This document shows positions 1-12,012 of a DNA stretch of 64,000 nt, one piece after another. The notes under the pieces were generated by a model, which saw only the letters and a program-made list of their open reading frames with translations, was not told the DNA's origin and made no database searches. Source of the stretch: Brachycybe producta (Eukaryota; Arthropoda; Diplopoda; Playtdesmida; Andrognathidae); the NCBI GenBank assembly GCA_036925085.1, contig JAUPFP010000007.1, forward strand, positions 7,030,228-7,094,227, read 5' to 3'. Each line of letters starts with the position of its first letter. Position 1 is the first letter of the stretch. Position numbers and translations under genes: made by a program.

Positions 1-114
1 TTTTTCTTCAGTGTTGCCAAACACAAATGAGGACTTTTTTTTTTCTTTTGACTTGAGAAAATATTTTCATTGGCCAATGAATAATACCATTCTACCAAGA
101 GTTATCTATGTAAT

Positions 115-129
115 ATGCAAATGACGTCA
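115..129. promoter_or_regulatory. POU octamer overlapping a perfect CRE
   Basis: ATGCAAAT (115-122) shares its last T with the palindromic TGACGTCA (122-129). This is a composite of a POU/octamer site and a CREB/ATF site. Binding is inferred from the motifs only. Confidence 0.3.
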
Positions 130-147
130 CAGTTTTATAACTACTAA

Positions 148-156
148 TTAATTCTT

Positions 157-197
<41 letters not shown>

Positions 198-202
198 CTA
201 TC
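148..202. repeat. CT array with TATCTC interruptions
   Basis: CT units broken by regularly spaced TATCTCTCTC variants. Confidence 0.85.
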
Positions 203-839
203 TTTTCCAATTTATGAACTTTGACTCTAAACAACAATTTCATCATCTTATTATATGCAATCCTCAAGATAATAGAACAATAGAAATATGTATGCAAATA
301 ATTTTTTTTTAATTTCAATATACTCATTCATTTCAATGTTTATTTATTAATTCAGAGGTCATAAAAATTAAATTCAAGGTCAAGTATCTATTGGCCGTTA
401 TCAAAGCTTTTTTAAACTCTTGGAAACAACTTTTAATTTGTTCTCTCTCTCTCTCTTTGCCTATCAATTTATATTCTGAATATGTATTATGATTATGAAT
501 ATCTTATCAGTTGTTAAAAGTTAAAATTTGAGAGGGAAAGATAAAGGGAGAGAGAGAGAGGAATAAATTTATAATACTGCAAACAACAAAATGGAAAACT
601 ACAATTTCTCTTGTTTTTCTCCCTTGGTTTAAATTTTTGACATTGAAGAATGGGTTTTGACCATAACACCCTTCAATTAAGAAGGGGTCTTTCTCTCTCT
701 CTCTCTCTCTCAACTCAATTCCCCCCCTATAAATATATTCTTATATTTTTCTTTTTAAAAAAAAAATAGACTAACAATCGTTTAAAAACAACATTCTTTG
801 AATACCCATTTCTTCGAAAACTGACCAAGTAATGACCAG

Positions 840-860
840 TCTCTCCTCTCTCTCTCTCTC

Positions 861-903
<43 letters not shown>
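840..903. repeat. CT dinucleotide array
   Basis: About 30 CT units with one G interruption, among at least four CT/GA arrays in the first kilobase. Confidence 0.9.
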
Positions 904-906
<3 letters not shown>

Positions 907-1084
907 AAAGAGCTGCTGCTCATGATGATGATGACCACTGCACCATATTTATCAATGTGGAATGGTGAGGGGGTCAGTTAATAATAGATGGACATTACTT
1001 ACATATACATAGTATATATTAAACAAGTTACAAGTTGGAGAAAACAATAACAATCTTAATACATGTATAATGGGGGAAAGGGGA

Positions 1085-1100
1085 GGGGGGGGGGGGGGGG
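1085..1100. repeat. Poly-G tract
   Basis: A run of at least 14 G preceded by GGGGAAAGGGGA. Confidence 0.85.
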
Positions 1101-1254
1101 TTAGGATAAGAAATGAAAAACAAAAGACTTGTGTTAGAAAATGATATACAATAATGTTTGTTGTTGGTTGCCTTTTATATTAAACGAGAGACAACACCCA
1201 TAAACACACAAATAGATATTATATTAGAACACATGGATTTATTAATGTTTGTTT

Positions 1255-1540
1255 CATGAAACAGATCATCAGTTTCAAACGAAAACTAAACAGAAATTGA
1301 AAGTTTTGTTAAAAACTAGTATTTTCATGTAAATATCTTTTAAAATAAAATTTTTTATTAAACATTAAAAAATATCGTCTGCTTAAAGTTGGTTCATTTT
1401 CATTTTCACAAACTAACATAAAAAGCTTATTTTAAAACACATCAACATGAGATTAGTCTGAAGTGATTTTTGAGGTACCCTTTCTAGTTTTTAAAACACT
1501 TTCAATTGTCTCTGTTAATTTTGCTTCTTCCTTCTTCTTC
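1255..1540. mobile_element. TTAGAAACTAGAAGGG family copy, left arm worn
   Basis: TGTTAAAAACTAGTATTTTC on the left and CCCTTTCTAGTTTTTAAAAC on the right, with AATATCGTCTGCTTAAAGTT in the middle, identify it. Confidence 0.55.
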
Positions 1541-1544
1541 TTAA

Positions 1545-1850
1545 CATTGGATTATGAACAGCTACTTTTCAAACTCCTAATTATTCTGTATTTCAGGAGT
1601 ACAAATTACGGAAACTAGAACGTGTTTTAGAAACTAGAAGGATAGCGCAATCACTTAAGGATATTTTCATGTTGATATTTTTTTCAAAATAAACTTTTTA
1701 TAGAACAAAACATAAAAAACAAACAAACATAAAAAGCTAATTTTGAAAGATATCGACATGAAAATATTCTCCTAAGTGATTGAGCTTATTATCCTTCTAG
1801 TTTTTAAAACACTTTCAAAACTTCTCTTCATTTTGCCACCTAAAATGAGT
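1545..1850. mobile_element. TTAGAAACTAGAAGGG family copy
   Basis: TTATGAACAGCTACTTTTCA, GTTTTAGAAACTAGAAGGAT and ATTATCCTTCTAGTTTTTAA give both arms. It adjoins another copy at lower coordinates. Confidence 0.65.
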
Positions 1851-2650
1851 TATAATGGAGATCTAAATCTGGTTCCACACGATACGAGTCACTTGTAATC
1901 AAATTAAAACAGAATCCAAAAATTGAAAATGTGACAAGTGTCCGCATCGTGGTGGTACCGACCTTAACAAACAAAAAAATACAAGACTAGAAAGAACACA
2001 TACACATAAGTGATGGCGATGAATAGAAAGAAAAGAGAAAAAAAAAAACAATAATATTCCAAAGGAAAGAAAGTAAAAAAAAGCCTTTAAATGATGTGAA
2101 TAAAACGAGAAGAAAAAAACAGAACTTTTTATTTCGCAAACAAGGAGATAGATGATAAAAAATTCCATCCTGACAGCGGATAATTCGAATTCCGTTTATT
2201 TGGAATTATTCGAGCAAAGAGAAGAAGAAGAATTCGAATTCGCGGACATATTATAGGAACTTAGAAAAAAAACGAGGGGTGTTTTCCTAGGAGTGTGTAT
2301 ATTGTTAGGAGGGGACGGAGAGAATAAGCGCAGAAAAAAGGGGGGATGGCGTTGTTGGGGGTCAAGCTATGAGATAGAGTCGCCATGAGGAGGAGGATGG
2401 AGATCACCATGGCAACTCAAACTGACCACTCTTTAAAAAAAAAGTATAAACTGCCTTCATTTTCTAGCGCTCTCTATCCATCTAAGTAGACAGACAGCTT
2501 CCATTTTCACTTTTACATTTCAGAAGGTTTATATTATTTTCTTGCACCTTCTTCTTCTCTTTTACCCACACCCTTATTCTCCTTATCATCATCATCATCC
2601 ATTTTTGTAAAAATGTTGGAAATAATAAAAAAAAGCTGCCACTTTCCATT

Positions 2651-2663
2651 ACTAGATGGCGCA
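2651..2663 (+). promoter_or_regulatory. CTCF-like core word
   Basis: ACTAGATGGCGCA matches the bilaterian CTCF core (CCACYAGRKGGCRC style) from the CTAG step onward. Binding is not testable here. Confidence 0.25.
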
Positions 2664-3417
2664 CCATCCAATGGTCAAGCGTTGATATTATGGAATGCAT
2701 CCTTAAACAAAGGAAGGAAGGAAGGGGGAAAGGAGAAAATGGCTGCCATAGTTAACCCTCTAGTAACCCCTAATGCAGGAAAAGTGGAACGCGAGCAACA
2801 CGTGCGTTTTTCTCAATGTAATTCCGTACCCCCTTCTCCCCCATCATCCCTTTTTTTTCCATCTTCCTAATTTCTATGTCTATCCATTATCTCCCCCACC
2901 CCTCCCTCACCCTTTCTTTTGTATCCCTTTCCCCCCCCCCCGCCCCTTACCCCTGTGTCTCTCTCTCTCATCAAGGCCACAAAAATGCCACAGATTATTG
3001 CAACTACTTGTAATATTAATGCATGTGTATATATGCAGATCAGTTACCGTTTGTTTAAGTGTGCCTTCAGGTTCCACTGTGTTACCTTTCATTATATAAT
3101 CTTAATTTGAATAGGAAATCATTTTCATCGATATATAGGATGTAGTCAGTCAGTCAGTACGGAAAAAGGGAACCAAAACCCAAGTTAACCCTCCCCCCCT
3201 TTCTCCTCTCCTTACTACCCCTATCCCTCTTAGCTCTAGAATTGAAGCCCTAGTTTTAGAAAGAAGTCAATCTATTTAGCATATTATAGGTCCTCCAATA
3301 TATAAAAAGCACCCTTTTTTTCTCTCTCTCTCTCTCTCGTTACGGATACTTGATTTTAAAGCAAATAACCCCCTCCCTTCCCTCCCTCCCCCTCAAAACT
3401 CACCCTAACCCCCACAC

Positions 3418-3432
3418 CCCCCCCCCCCCCCC

Positions 3433-3471
<39 letters not shown>
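3418..3471. repeat. Poly-C tract of about 54 bases
   Basis: C runs broken by a single A. The opposite strand is a G run able in principle to form a G-quadruplex. Confidence 0.9.
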
Positions 3472-3764
3472 ATTTTATCCTCCTCCTACTTCTTTTCAAT
3501 ATCATCTCTCACTCAACGTTTTTAAGGCGTTTTTAAGTGACATTATAACAACAGCTCCATTTATATTAGTAGTGTATAACAACCATCAATGAAAAAATAT
3601 TGTACAAAAGACACTCTCTTCATGAGTGTCAATGGATAACAATAAAAAACCACCCAATTCTAATATCACTTCTTGTAATACAGTTTAAATTACAATGTTA
3701 ATACATTTAAAAGGATTGTTCAACATAAAAAAAAGCTGGGTGGAAAGAACCACGAGAAGAAAAT

Positions 3765-3998
3765 TAGGCTGAGCATCACACGAACCACTTTGTAGTGCCA
3801 TAAACTCATGCTTCATTTAATCATCACATGGAATATGAAGTCGATGGTAGCCACTTGTGACAGGACTCAACCACTTATCGTCACTGTGGTGCAAAAGAAA
3901 CTGTAGCTCGTGTGAACACACCACATATAATCAATGTTCTGCTGAAAACGACCACTTTATGTAGCATAACCACAAAGTGGTCCGCATGAAGTAAACCT
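3765..3998. mobile_element. Foldback element with ACCACTTTGT ends
   Basis: CACACGAACCACTTTGTAGTG near the left and CCACAAAGTGGTCCGCATG near the right are imperfect inverses. An internal CTCGTGTGAACACACC word is shared in style with the 18.2 and 19.5 kb elements. Non-coding. Confidence 0.5.
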
Positions 3999-4933
3999 TA
4001 CAGCGAACAATGTTTATGTAGAAATTTGTAACAAATTCTAGTTTATTAAAAAAAAAATTATGCAAAAAAATATTAATTAACAAAAATAGGTAGAAAATTC
4101 GTCATAAAATAAAAAAAACTGATATGAGTAAAAAAAAAACTCACAATTAAAAACTATTCTATGATATTCCTTTAAAACTTAAGTTAAATTATTTAAAATG
4201 TGATTTTATTTATAATTTTCTGATATTTTAATTTCAATTTGAACAGAAAATTGTAGAAAAAAATATTTAATAATCATAAAGATGATCGCATTTCAATCCT
4301 ATTTATTTTAAGTTAAAAATAACAATAAAAAGGTAAATGAAGTTGTTTGTTGCCATGGAGGAGGATTTTAAGATAAAAAAAAGTTGCAAAAGACAATTGA
4401 TTTGTACACAGTGCCTCAAAAATAGACAGAACTAAAGTAAAAACATTATTTTATATTTTTTCTTTGGCTGAAATATTTTGAAACATACTGTAAAATGTCT
4501 CCTTATGTATAAAATTTGTCGGAAAGCAAAAAAAAAAGCACAATAACAATGAAAATAACAAAAAAAAAATGTCGTGACAAGACTAAGAAGAAAAACCATG
4601 GAAAGAAGAAAACGGACTCGTGTGACATTTCTATGGAGAATAATATTCAGGAAAAAAAAAGTGTGATGAGAACATGAAACCTTCCTCCTACTATACCACC
4701 CCTTAAAAAAACCCTTGGGTACCCACACTCTCGGGTCCATCAACCTCGCCTACTTCCCCCTACGAAAAAAAAAATCTTTTAGAAATTCAAAGGAAACGCA
4801 ACGATGAATGTATTTGATGATAACGTTTAATATATCAAGATATCAAATGAATAAATAGATGATATACACATAATAAGATAGAGAGAAAAAGAAAACTTGA
4901 AACTTAGAATGAGGATTTGAGACGCCCCCGTGA

Positions 4934-4988
4934 TGACGTCATTCTACCGCCATTTCAATTATTATTCCGGAACAAGAATAATTTGCAT
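4934..4988. promoter_or_regulatory. CRE with nearby inverted POU octamer
   Basis: TGACGTCA (4934-4941) is followed about 40 bases later by ATTTGCAT (4981-4988), the octamer on the other strand. The surrounding 60 bases are non-repetitive and less AT-rich, which would suit a conserved regulatory element. Confidence 0.3.
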
Positions 4989-5154
4989 ATCTATTTTACT
5001 ATAATGATAAGTAGTTTTTGAATCAATGCAAAAAATTATATGAAAAAAAAAAGAAATTCTATCACATTGATTACTAAAATTAAGATAAAGTAAAAATATC
5101 TGAAAAGATTCAGAAACTAATAGAAGAGTAGCGCTTCATCATTTAAAATGGATT

Positions 5155-5430
5155 TATGAAAAGTTAATTTTCTAAATTGACTTATTCTGTCTTTCAGGTG
5201 AAAAATTAAGACAAACTAGTAAGTGTTTTAGAAACTAGAAGGGTAATCCAATCACTTAAGTTTATTTTCATAATTTTATCTTTCAAAATCAACTTTTTAT
5301 AGACAAAAATTAAAAAAAATCGTCTATTGAAAGCAAAAATATGAAGATAAGTGATTGAGCTACTCTTCTAGTTTATGTTAAAACACATTCAAGATACTCT
5401 TCATTTTGTAAATAACAAACAAAATAATCA
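5155..5430. mobile_element. TTAGAAACTAGAAGGG family copy
   Basis: CTTTCAGGTGAAAAATTAAG, TTTTAGAAACTAGAAGGGTA, then GATTGAGCTACTCTTCTAGT appear in order; the central right inner arm is missing. Confidence 0.65.
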
Positions 5431-5449
5431 AGAGTTCCAGAGAAGTTTA

Positions 5450-5605
5450 AAATTTAAAACCATGTTTTTTTTCATATCTTTTAAAATAAGCATTTTGTGT
5501 AAGTTTGAAAATGACCTAACTTTAAATAGATAATTTTTTTTTAAATTTTTGTCTATAAAAAGTTTATTTTGAAAAATATCTAGTTTCTAACATACTTTCA
5601 ATTCT
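5450..5605. mobile_element. TTAGAAACTAGAAGGG family, partial copy
   Basis: CATATCTTTTAAAATAAGC, TATAAAAAGTTTATTTTGAA and TATCTAGTTTCTAACATACT give the centre and a shortened right arm, directly beside the 5155-5430 copy. Confidence 0.5.
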
Positions 5606-6854
5606 TACATAGTGTTTGTTTACTTCCTGCTGAAACGCAGAATTATATCCAGAGTTCAAAAGTAAATAACATTAAAAAAATGAAATTCTCATATCTAATT
5701 TTGAAACTAATTGATATCAGTGAATAATTATGCAAAAAAAAAATCTTAAATGATTCTATTTTTCTTTCTAGTTTTTTCCTTCCCGTATACTGAAAATTAC
5801 AGAGTAGAAAGTCTTTTTTCTTTCCTTTTTACACAATGTCATCACTATCATCTTGATGTGCATCATCAATCAATGAACATATATCAATAATGTCGATATT
5901 GGTGTTAGAAAAAAAAAGAGGATGAGGAGGGAGGGAGGGGTGTTATCACCATTATCATAAAGGAACAGTTGTTGTCCATCCATCTCACCCACACCCCATC
6001 CCTCCCATTTGCAATTTATATACATTATGATATAGGCATAATGTATATACATATTATATATGAAAAGTGCGATAAAAACACTCACTCTCCAAAGAATTGT
6101 GACTCTGATATGCTTGGCTTGCATTAATAAGATAGAGAAAAAACCATTTTTAATGTGACTTTCTTATTCCATCATAAAAATCATCATAAAATCTCACCTT
6201 ATTAAAAGTGGACGACTCCACATCAAACACACAAAACATAATATAATATTATATATATTAAAATATTATATCACAAACGAAAAATATTCGCATAAAACAT
6301 CAAATTACAAAGTGAACAAAAATACAACTTCCTTTTCAGAACAAACTAAAGCAGAAGATTCATATATTGCAATGAAATATGTCACATAAAAAACTGTCAC
6401 AGAAATAGTGATATATGCTTCAAATAAAAAATGTCACTACTTTTTTTATATGAAATAAAAATATAGGCAAAAATCGTTAATAACATACAGTAATTATTAC
6501 AATTCCTTTCAATTAACACTGAGAACTATATAGGTAACCGTGCCTGGCCTTTCTAGGGCACTTCCTACATAAAATTGCAAAGGGGATAAGATGTCACTAA
6601 ATGGGTCTTCCATACAATAATTAAAACAATTAAAATTAGTTAAAATTAAGAGAAATATTGTACAAATTTGGAAGGAAACATTGTGAGTCTACAAAAACAT
6701 TTTTGAAGTTCTTTTTAAATTAACTTGCGTTTATCAGAATCCTAAAGGTGATGATTTTCATGTTCTAATTTATGATCGCAGTCATTGTTTAGCCCTGAGG
6801 CCACATAACAGAAATGTCATAAGGCTGTTATATATCAGTAAATTGTCATATCTG

Positions 6855-7108
6855 ACTCATAACCTTGTAACAGTCACAAAAGAACATTTCAAATTATTAT
6901 GACAATTATTGTCATTATGCTGCCATCGACTAGTGTACAGCATAATATGACAGTCGTAAAATAACAGCAAACAAGGAGTGACAAGATCATATATATCTTT
7001 TTGTGTAATGAGGCCCCTGGTCACTGTAAGCACACATCTAGCTCATAATCTTATAACAGTCACAAAAGCAAATTACAAAACATTATTATGACAATTATTG
7101 TCATTATA
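6855..7108. repeat. Direct repeat pair with palindromic ATGACAATTATTGTCAT
   Basis: Two copies of about 67 bases (6855-6920 and 7042-7108) read CTCATAAyyTTrTAACAGTC, ACAAAAGmA, then ATTATTATGACAATTATTGTC. Each contains the 17-base palindrome ATGACAATTATTGTCAT. GAGGCCC words lie around them. They look like two insertions of one short element or a local duplication. Confidence 0.6.
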
Positions 7109-7230
7109 AGGTACGCCTGTCACAATTTTATGACTAATGAGGCCCATGGTACTTTATTTTACATTTTTAATGATAAAAACCTTTAAAAAAAGATGGCCGC
7201 CAAATATGGTTTTACACACCCTCATATAAA

Positions 7231-7255
7231 TGACGTCATCACATGAGATGCAAAT
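7231..7255. promoter_or_regulatory. CRE and POU octamer pair
   Basis: TGACGTCA (7231-7238) is followed nine bases later by ATGCAAAT (7248-7255). A GATGGCCGCC word lies about 40 bases upstream. It is the third CRE/octamer pairing in the first 7.3 kb. Confidence 0.3.
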
Positions 7256-8672
7256 TCAGACCTATCCGTGAATACAGAAAAAGAGGGCAAATAACATCCT
7301 CTTTCTCCGTTTTTCACCACCCCTCCCCTCCCTCCCTCCCTCCTCTTCTTTCGTCAATTGTGATGTAACGCACACTTCTGTCGTGTGTCTGTCATCATAT
7401 TAGGAGATCCCCCCCCCATAACCTAAAAAAATCTCCATCTTCTCATTGGCTAGTAGACCACATTAAAATGCAAATTTTTCATTCAATAGGAGAACGAAAT
7501 AGAAATAATAAAAAAGTGGGGGTTAAGTGTAGTTTGAAATATATGCATAAAATATATGCAAGAGAGAATGAAAACTAAAATGAAAAAAAAAAAGAGGCGG
7601 AGACAAGAGACACACGACACAACACAAGAAAATATCTTATGCAAGAAATAGGAAGAGGGGGGGAAATAAGAAAAGAGGGGTTGAGGAGGGAGGGTTATTA
7701 TATAAGGGAGAGAGAGATACGTTATAGCAACAAAATGAATTGAAAACTGGGGGTTTTTTTTTCGCGCCTTCTATCTCTTATTCACCCACAAAACCCCCTC
7801 TTTTTTTTTGCAAAACCATCGATTTTTTTTTGGTGAACCAAAAAAACTGAGGGATTGAGAAAAGAGGGGGAGAAGAGCAAAAAAGTAGGGGGGAGGGGGA
7901 AAGAGAGGGGGTATATATATATGGGCCATGACGAGGGTTAAAATGAATGAAGAATACACTGCGCCTGCCTCACTCACTCTCTTTATACCTTCGATTCTAT
8001 TGAAAACACAAAACCAGCTGACTAAAAATGGTTGAGTTTTTGAACAAGAAAAAGAAATTGGGATGAAATCAGAAGGCAACATACACACACTTTACTATTA
8101 GACCTAATATACAACCCCCCTCCCCTCAACCCATACACAAAAGTATATTGAGAAAGTGAAAAAAAAAATATTGAAAATTTAAAAAAAAAACTCTACTAGT
8201 CCATTTTGAAAATGATAAGAGGGTTGGTTAGAGGGGAAATTAAGAAGGGTGTATTTTAACTCATCCCTCTCCACCCACTTGCCATGTTCACAATTTTAAA
8301 AGTATCCAAGCGTGTAATGATGGGTAATGGGTGGGAAGTATACTTGTAAAAAGGGTTGTTGTAAAGGGTCATTAAAAATTGATCTAGATTTCAATCCATC
8401 CCCCCCCTCTTTTATAGAGTGAAAAACGAGGAGAAAAAAAGGGGTTCTCTTATTTTCGCTTCTACATGTAGCATGTTTTTTAAAAGGGGTAGAAAGTGCG
8501 AGTGGAGATAGGGTGTGAAGGTCACGCGTGCCAACACACATTGAGGTTTAATAACATTCAACAGAATTTCTTGTCAATTTGGAAATTGAAAAGACTCACA
8601 AGAGGTCATTAAAGAGCAAATAAGATTCACTTCAGTCAATTATGGAGTATTTTCCAACACCTAAAATAGATA

Positions 8673-8687
8673 AAGCGCCCTCTATAG
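8673..8687 (-). promoter_or_regulatory. CTCF-like core word
   Basis: The minus strand reads CTATAGAGGGCGCTT, matching the AGRKGGCRC half of the CTCF core but not the leading CCAC. Confidence 0.2.
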
Positions 8688-8727
8688 GTCAGCATTAACA
8701 AATGCTAAACTGCAAGAGTGGGTGCAA

Positions 8728-9168
8728 AGATTACTGCCACTAAAACCACGGTTCTAGCTCCAACTGCAGTTACATAACCAAGGTTAAGTTAACTGCAGAC
8801 AAGCTACAAGTGGAATTTTGGTGTTTTTCCATTTAAAAGACATTTAATTTAACTTGCCTTTGGTTAAATGATTTTGTGTCAATTCCCGTTAAACAGTTGT
8901 GCATTTTGTGAAATTTTTTCATTCAGTCAAAAATTGAGTGCTCTCACTATCCGCCATGTTGTTTGTAGGCTTAAATTTGTTTCAACACAGGAAGTGACGT
9001 CTTTAACCATTCAATAATGTGGTTAACCACATTGTGTCAATACAGTTGAGTTCAACTCCATTGTTCAGAAATTTAACCATGGTTAAAGTCATCACATTCA
9101 TTTCCAATAGAAAATTAACCGTGATTAACTTTTTAACTGAAGTTAATTTCTGTAGTGGAAACGAGGTA
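8728..9168. mobile_element. Degenerate foldback region with GGTTAA/TTAACC words
   Basis: The outer parts pair loosely: CAACTGCAGTTACATAACCA and AAGGTTAA on the left against AACCGTGATTAAC with AACTGAAGTTAA on the right. Near the middle AATGTGGTTAACCACATT (9016-9033) is a perfect 18-bp palindrome. The right end GTAGTGGAAACGAGG resembles the GTTTCCACT end of the 63.75 kb family. It may be two overlapping elements. Confidence 0.45.
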
Positions 9169-9843
9169 TATAATCAGTTAAAAAACACACTCAGCAACTT
9201 GAGTATTTTAGGCCCAAATTCAAGAAGAAAACTTGACGTTTGAAACTGTACAACACTCTCACAACAGGGGTTCAGGTAATAAAGATTAATTTTTGAACAA
9301 AGTTTCTCTACTTTGGAAAATTGAGCTCTTGAAAAAAATTCAAAGTTCGAAGCGCCAATTTTCTTTCTTGAATTCAGACTGTGTGCCATAAAATGTCAAA
9401 AAAGAAACTCAAACCTGTGACTTTTAACAATTGAGAAGTATTGTTCAATAAAATTATATCGCGTCCAATTTCCATTAAAACATTTCCAACAAATGCAAAA
9501 AAAAGGGAGAACATCTCATATTTTTTTTATATTATTATTATTAAATAAAACGAGAACGTCACTAATGTCATTTTTACGTTGCCCTGGACAACACACTTTG
9601 ACAATTGCAGTATGTTACCAGTCAACGTGGAGTTTTTTTTCTTCTTCTCTCTCACTCTCTCTCTCTCATCTTGATGGTCAGTGGAATTCCATTGTACATA
9701 TGGCATATGCACAAGTAAAGTTATGAACTTATGATTAAAAACACGACACGTCATTCAGTCAAAGACTGTGTCGAGTGTCCACTACTATCCACTAGAAAAA
9801 AAGTGTCCACTATTTCGTGTCCAAATTGTATATCCAAACTAAC

Positions 9844-9858
9844 AAGCGCCCCCTTTTG
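9844..9858 (-). promoter_or_regulatory. CTCF-like core word (weak)
   Basis: The minus strand reads CAAAAGGGGGCGCTT, which keeps only the AGGGGGCGC part of the core. Confidence 0.15.
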
Positions 9859-11696
9859 CCTTCCAATGTTTTCATGCTTGCATTGATTGCCCAACTTCAG
9901 GAGGATGAACTTTTTTTTTTAATATCACACACTAAAAAAAACTTCCATAAAATCCAAAACTTTTTTATGAAGTAAAAAAAAAAATTGAAATTTCAGGTAA
10001 ATTTAAAAATGTCGCTACAATGACAAATGGATCTTTTTTTTAAAAAAATCCGTTCACTGAACACTTATAAGAAAAGTGAGACCATGTTAGAAGAAAAAAA
10101 GAACTACTGGTCATCAATCATGTACTTTAAAAAGGAGTAAAATGCATGCATAAAAAAAACTCAATGGTCAAAGCTGCCAACTCCACATTTTTATATAACA
10201 AAAAAAAACGCCTATAGACTTTGTAAATGTCCAAAAAAAAGTATTGACCATATAATAAATTATCCTCACTGGTCAAATATGTATAAAAAATATAATCGTG
10301 AGGGTTTGAAAAGATTTTTTATAGAAAAAACCAAATGTATATATATGCAATAATACAATAAATATAAATAAAAACCACTTGTCCAACTAAAAATAACTGG
10401 ACACAGAAAAACCGTTGTTGTTTTTCTTCTCTTCAGTTTTTAAACCCCAAAGAAACGGACAATTTGTTGTTTGAATATAAGACAAAATTTCAAGAAGAGA
10501 CAGCAAAAATTAATGAAATTCAATGGGGGAGAAACGAAATAAACTGGTTGTTTATCTTAAAATTTGACTGGAAGCTAACAAAATGGCCAAAGTCCATCCT
10601 TTTTCTCTTTTTTTTTTATCTTCGAATTTCATTTCAAGTGGCTGTCATGACGACCATGACGAGAAATGTAGAAAAAAGAAAGATTTAACACCGGGTTTGC
10701 ATGAAAGGAAAAGACAAAAAAAGAGGGGGTTTGAGGGTTATATAGGAAGACAACGAGGAGGGGGGAGGTTCGGGATAATAGAATAAAATGTGCCGAAAAA
10801 GTAAAAGTAGCCTAAAGTAAAACAAAAAAAAACATAGGAGAAACGACGACGAGCCAACATCCAACTCAAGCTATGTTATGCTTCAGGGTAGACACTCATT
10901 CCACTGACCAACGGTCATCCAAACATTTACTATATTATTAGCAACATTAGTGAATCCACATATAAAAGCGAAATGAAAAAAAAGTAACAGGATGGATAGA
11001 AAGAAGAGAATAAATAAAATGTGGGTAAAATGGAAAAAAAGAGGAAGAAGGAAAGAGGGGGGGAGGAATTTCTCTTATCGATCTTAAGATGGGTCATCGA
11101 TGGTCCAGAGAATGCTATGAGTGACCAACACACCGTCAGCGAAGAGAGATAAAAAAATAAGAAGCAAATTCACTAGGGAAAAAATTTAACAGAGACTTTC
11201 AAAAAGCAAAGTTGTGCATGTAATTACAACTACCCCCTCCTTAAAACCCCTCTTTTTTACCCTCCCCACCCCTCAAAAGACATCACCTAGCATAGAGGAA
11301 ATGAAATTGGTAATCCCTGAAAACACCCCACATTTTTCAAATGCTCCTCCTCCATCTGAATCTATAGATGGACGAAGTGAGGGGTCATAAAGGTCACACT
11401 GACCCCTCTCTTTTTCGTTCTTCTCCCTCAGTTTCTTTTTTTTTTCAACAATTTTCTATATAGTACCCTCTACCCACCTCCCCTTTTTCTCATAAAGTTA
11501 TGAGTCAACATTGGTGATGGCGGTGATGCTCACAAACCAAAAGTCCAGGGGATTAAAACAAAGATGGCTACTTCTATATTATAACATACAATATTCTCTC
11601 CTCTCTCTCTTTCGATTTCCCGATGTTCCATTAAAATAATTTATTTTTCGTTTTTAATGTTTCATCAGACACACAGTAAAGAAATGAAGAGAAGGG

Positions 11697-11714
11697 AGGG
11701 GGGGGGGGGGGGGG
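11697..11714. repeat. Poly-G tract
   Basis: A run of about 18 G following GAAGGGA. Confidence 0.85.
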
Positions 11715-12004
11715 TAATAACAAAAAAAAAGAGAGGGCAGTTGTTTCGCTTCACCAACAGACATACACACACACATGTAATAAAAATCATTTTTATGAAC
11801 GTTCCTGGACAATAATATCCATTGGTCATTCAGAAAAAGAGAGAGAGAAAGAGACCAGCTGACCAACACTAACAAAACATCACCAAATCCCTCTTAATAT
11901 CTCCCTGTATTTTTACTCCCTCACCAACCCTCCCCCACTTTTTTTAGTAAAATTTGCATTTAGTTAACTGACTTGAATCAAAGAAGCTTAAACTAAAACA
12001 GATG

Positions 12005-12012
12005 TGACGTCA
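12005..12012. promoter_or_regulatory. CRE palindrome
   Basis: A perfect TGACGTCA within GATGTGACGTCAACAT. No octamer is adjacent. Confidence 0.2.

Larger units (their letters stand above)
1..1250. other. AT-rich non-coding DNA with CT/GA arrays
   Basis: It holds several CT or GA microsatellites, a poly-G run and a CRE/octamer pair. No exon-like segment was seen on either strand. Inferred to be intronic for the minus-strand unit. Confidence 0.5.
1851..3764. other. Non-coding DNA, partly pyrimidine-rich
   Basis: It includes an EcoRI-like GAATTC cluster (2182-2241), a moderately GC-rich patch (2330-2420), a CTCF-like word and long C-rich tracts. The open frames here (2613-2870, 2773-3099, 3350-3592) are low-complexity and lack exon borders. 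Confidence 0.45.
3999..6854. other. Non-coding DNA outside repeat copies
   Basis: Very AT-rich with poly-A runs. It contains one CRE/octamer cluster near 4934 and two foldback-family copies (5155-5605). No coding exon seen. Confidence 0.45.
7109..8727. other. Non-coding DNA with purine-rich tracts
   Basis: It has a CRE/octamer pair, GGGGGAGGGG-type purine stretches (7650-7920) and a CTCF-like word at 8673. No exon seen. Confidence 0.45.

Noticed and set aside
7190-7205. YY1 site at AAGATGGCCGCC
   Set aside because: The usual core is AAGATGGCGGC. The match breaks in the GGCGG part, so it is not reported as a site.
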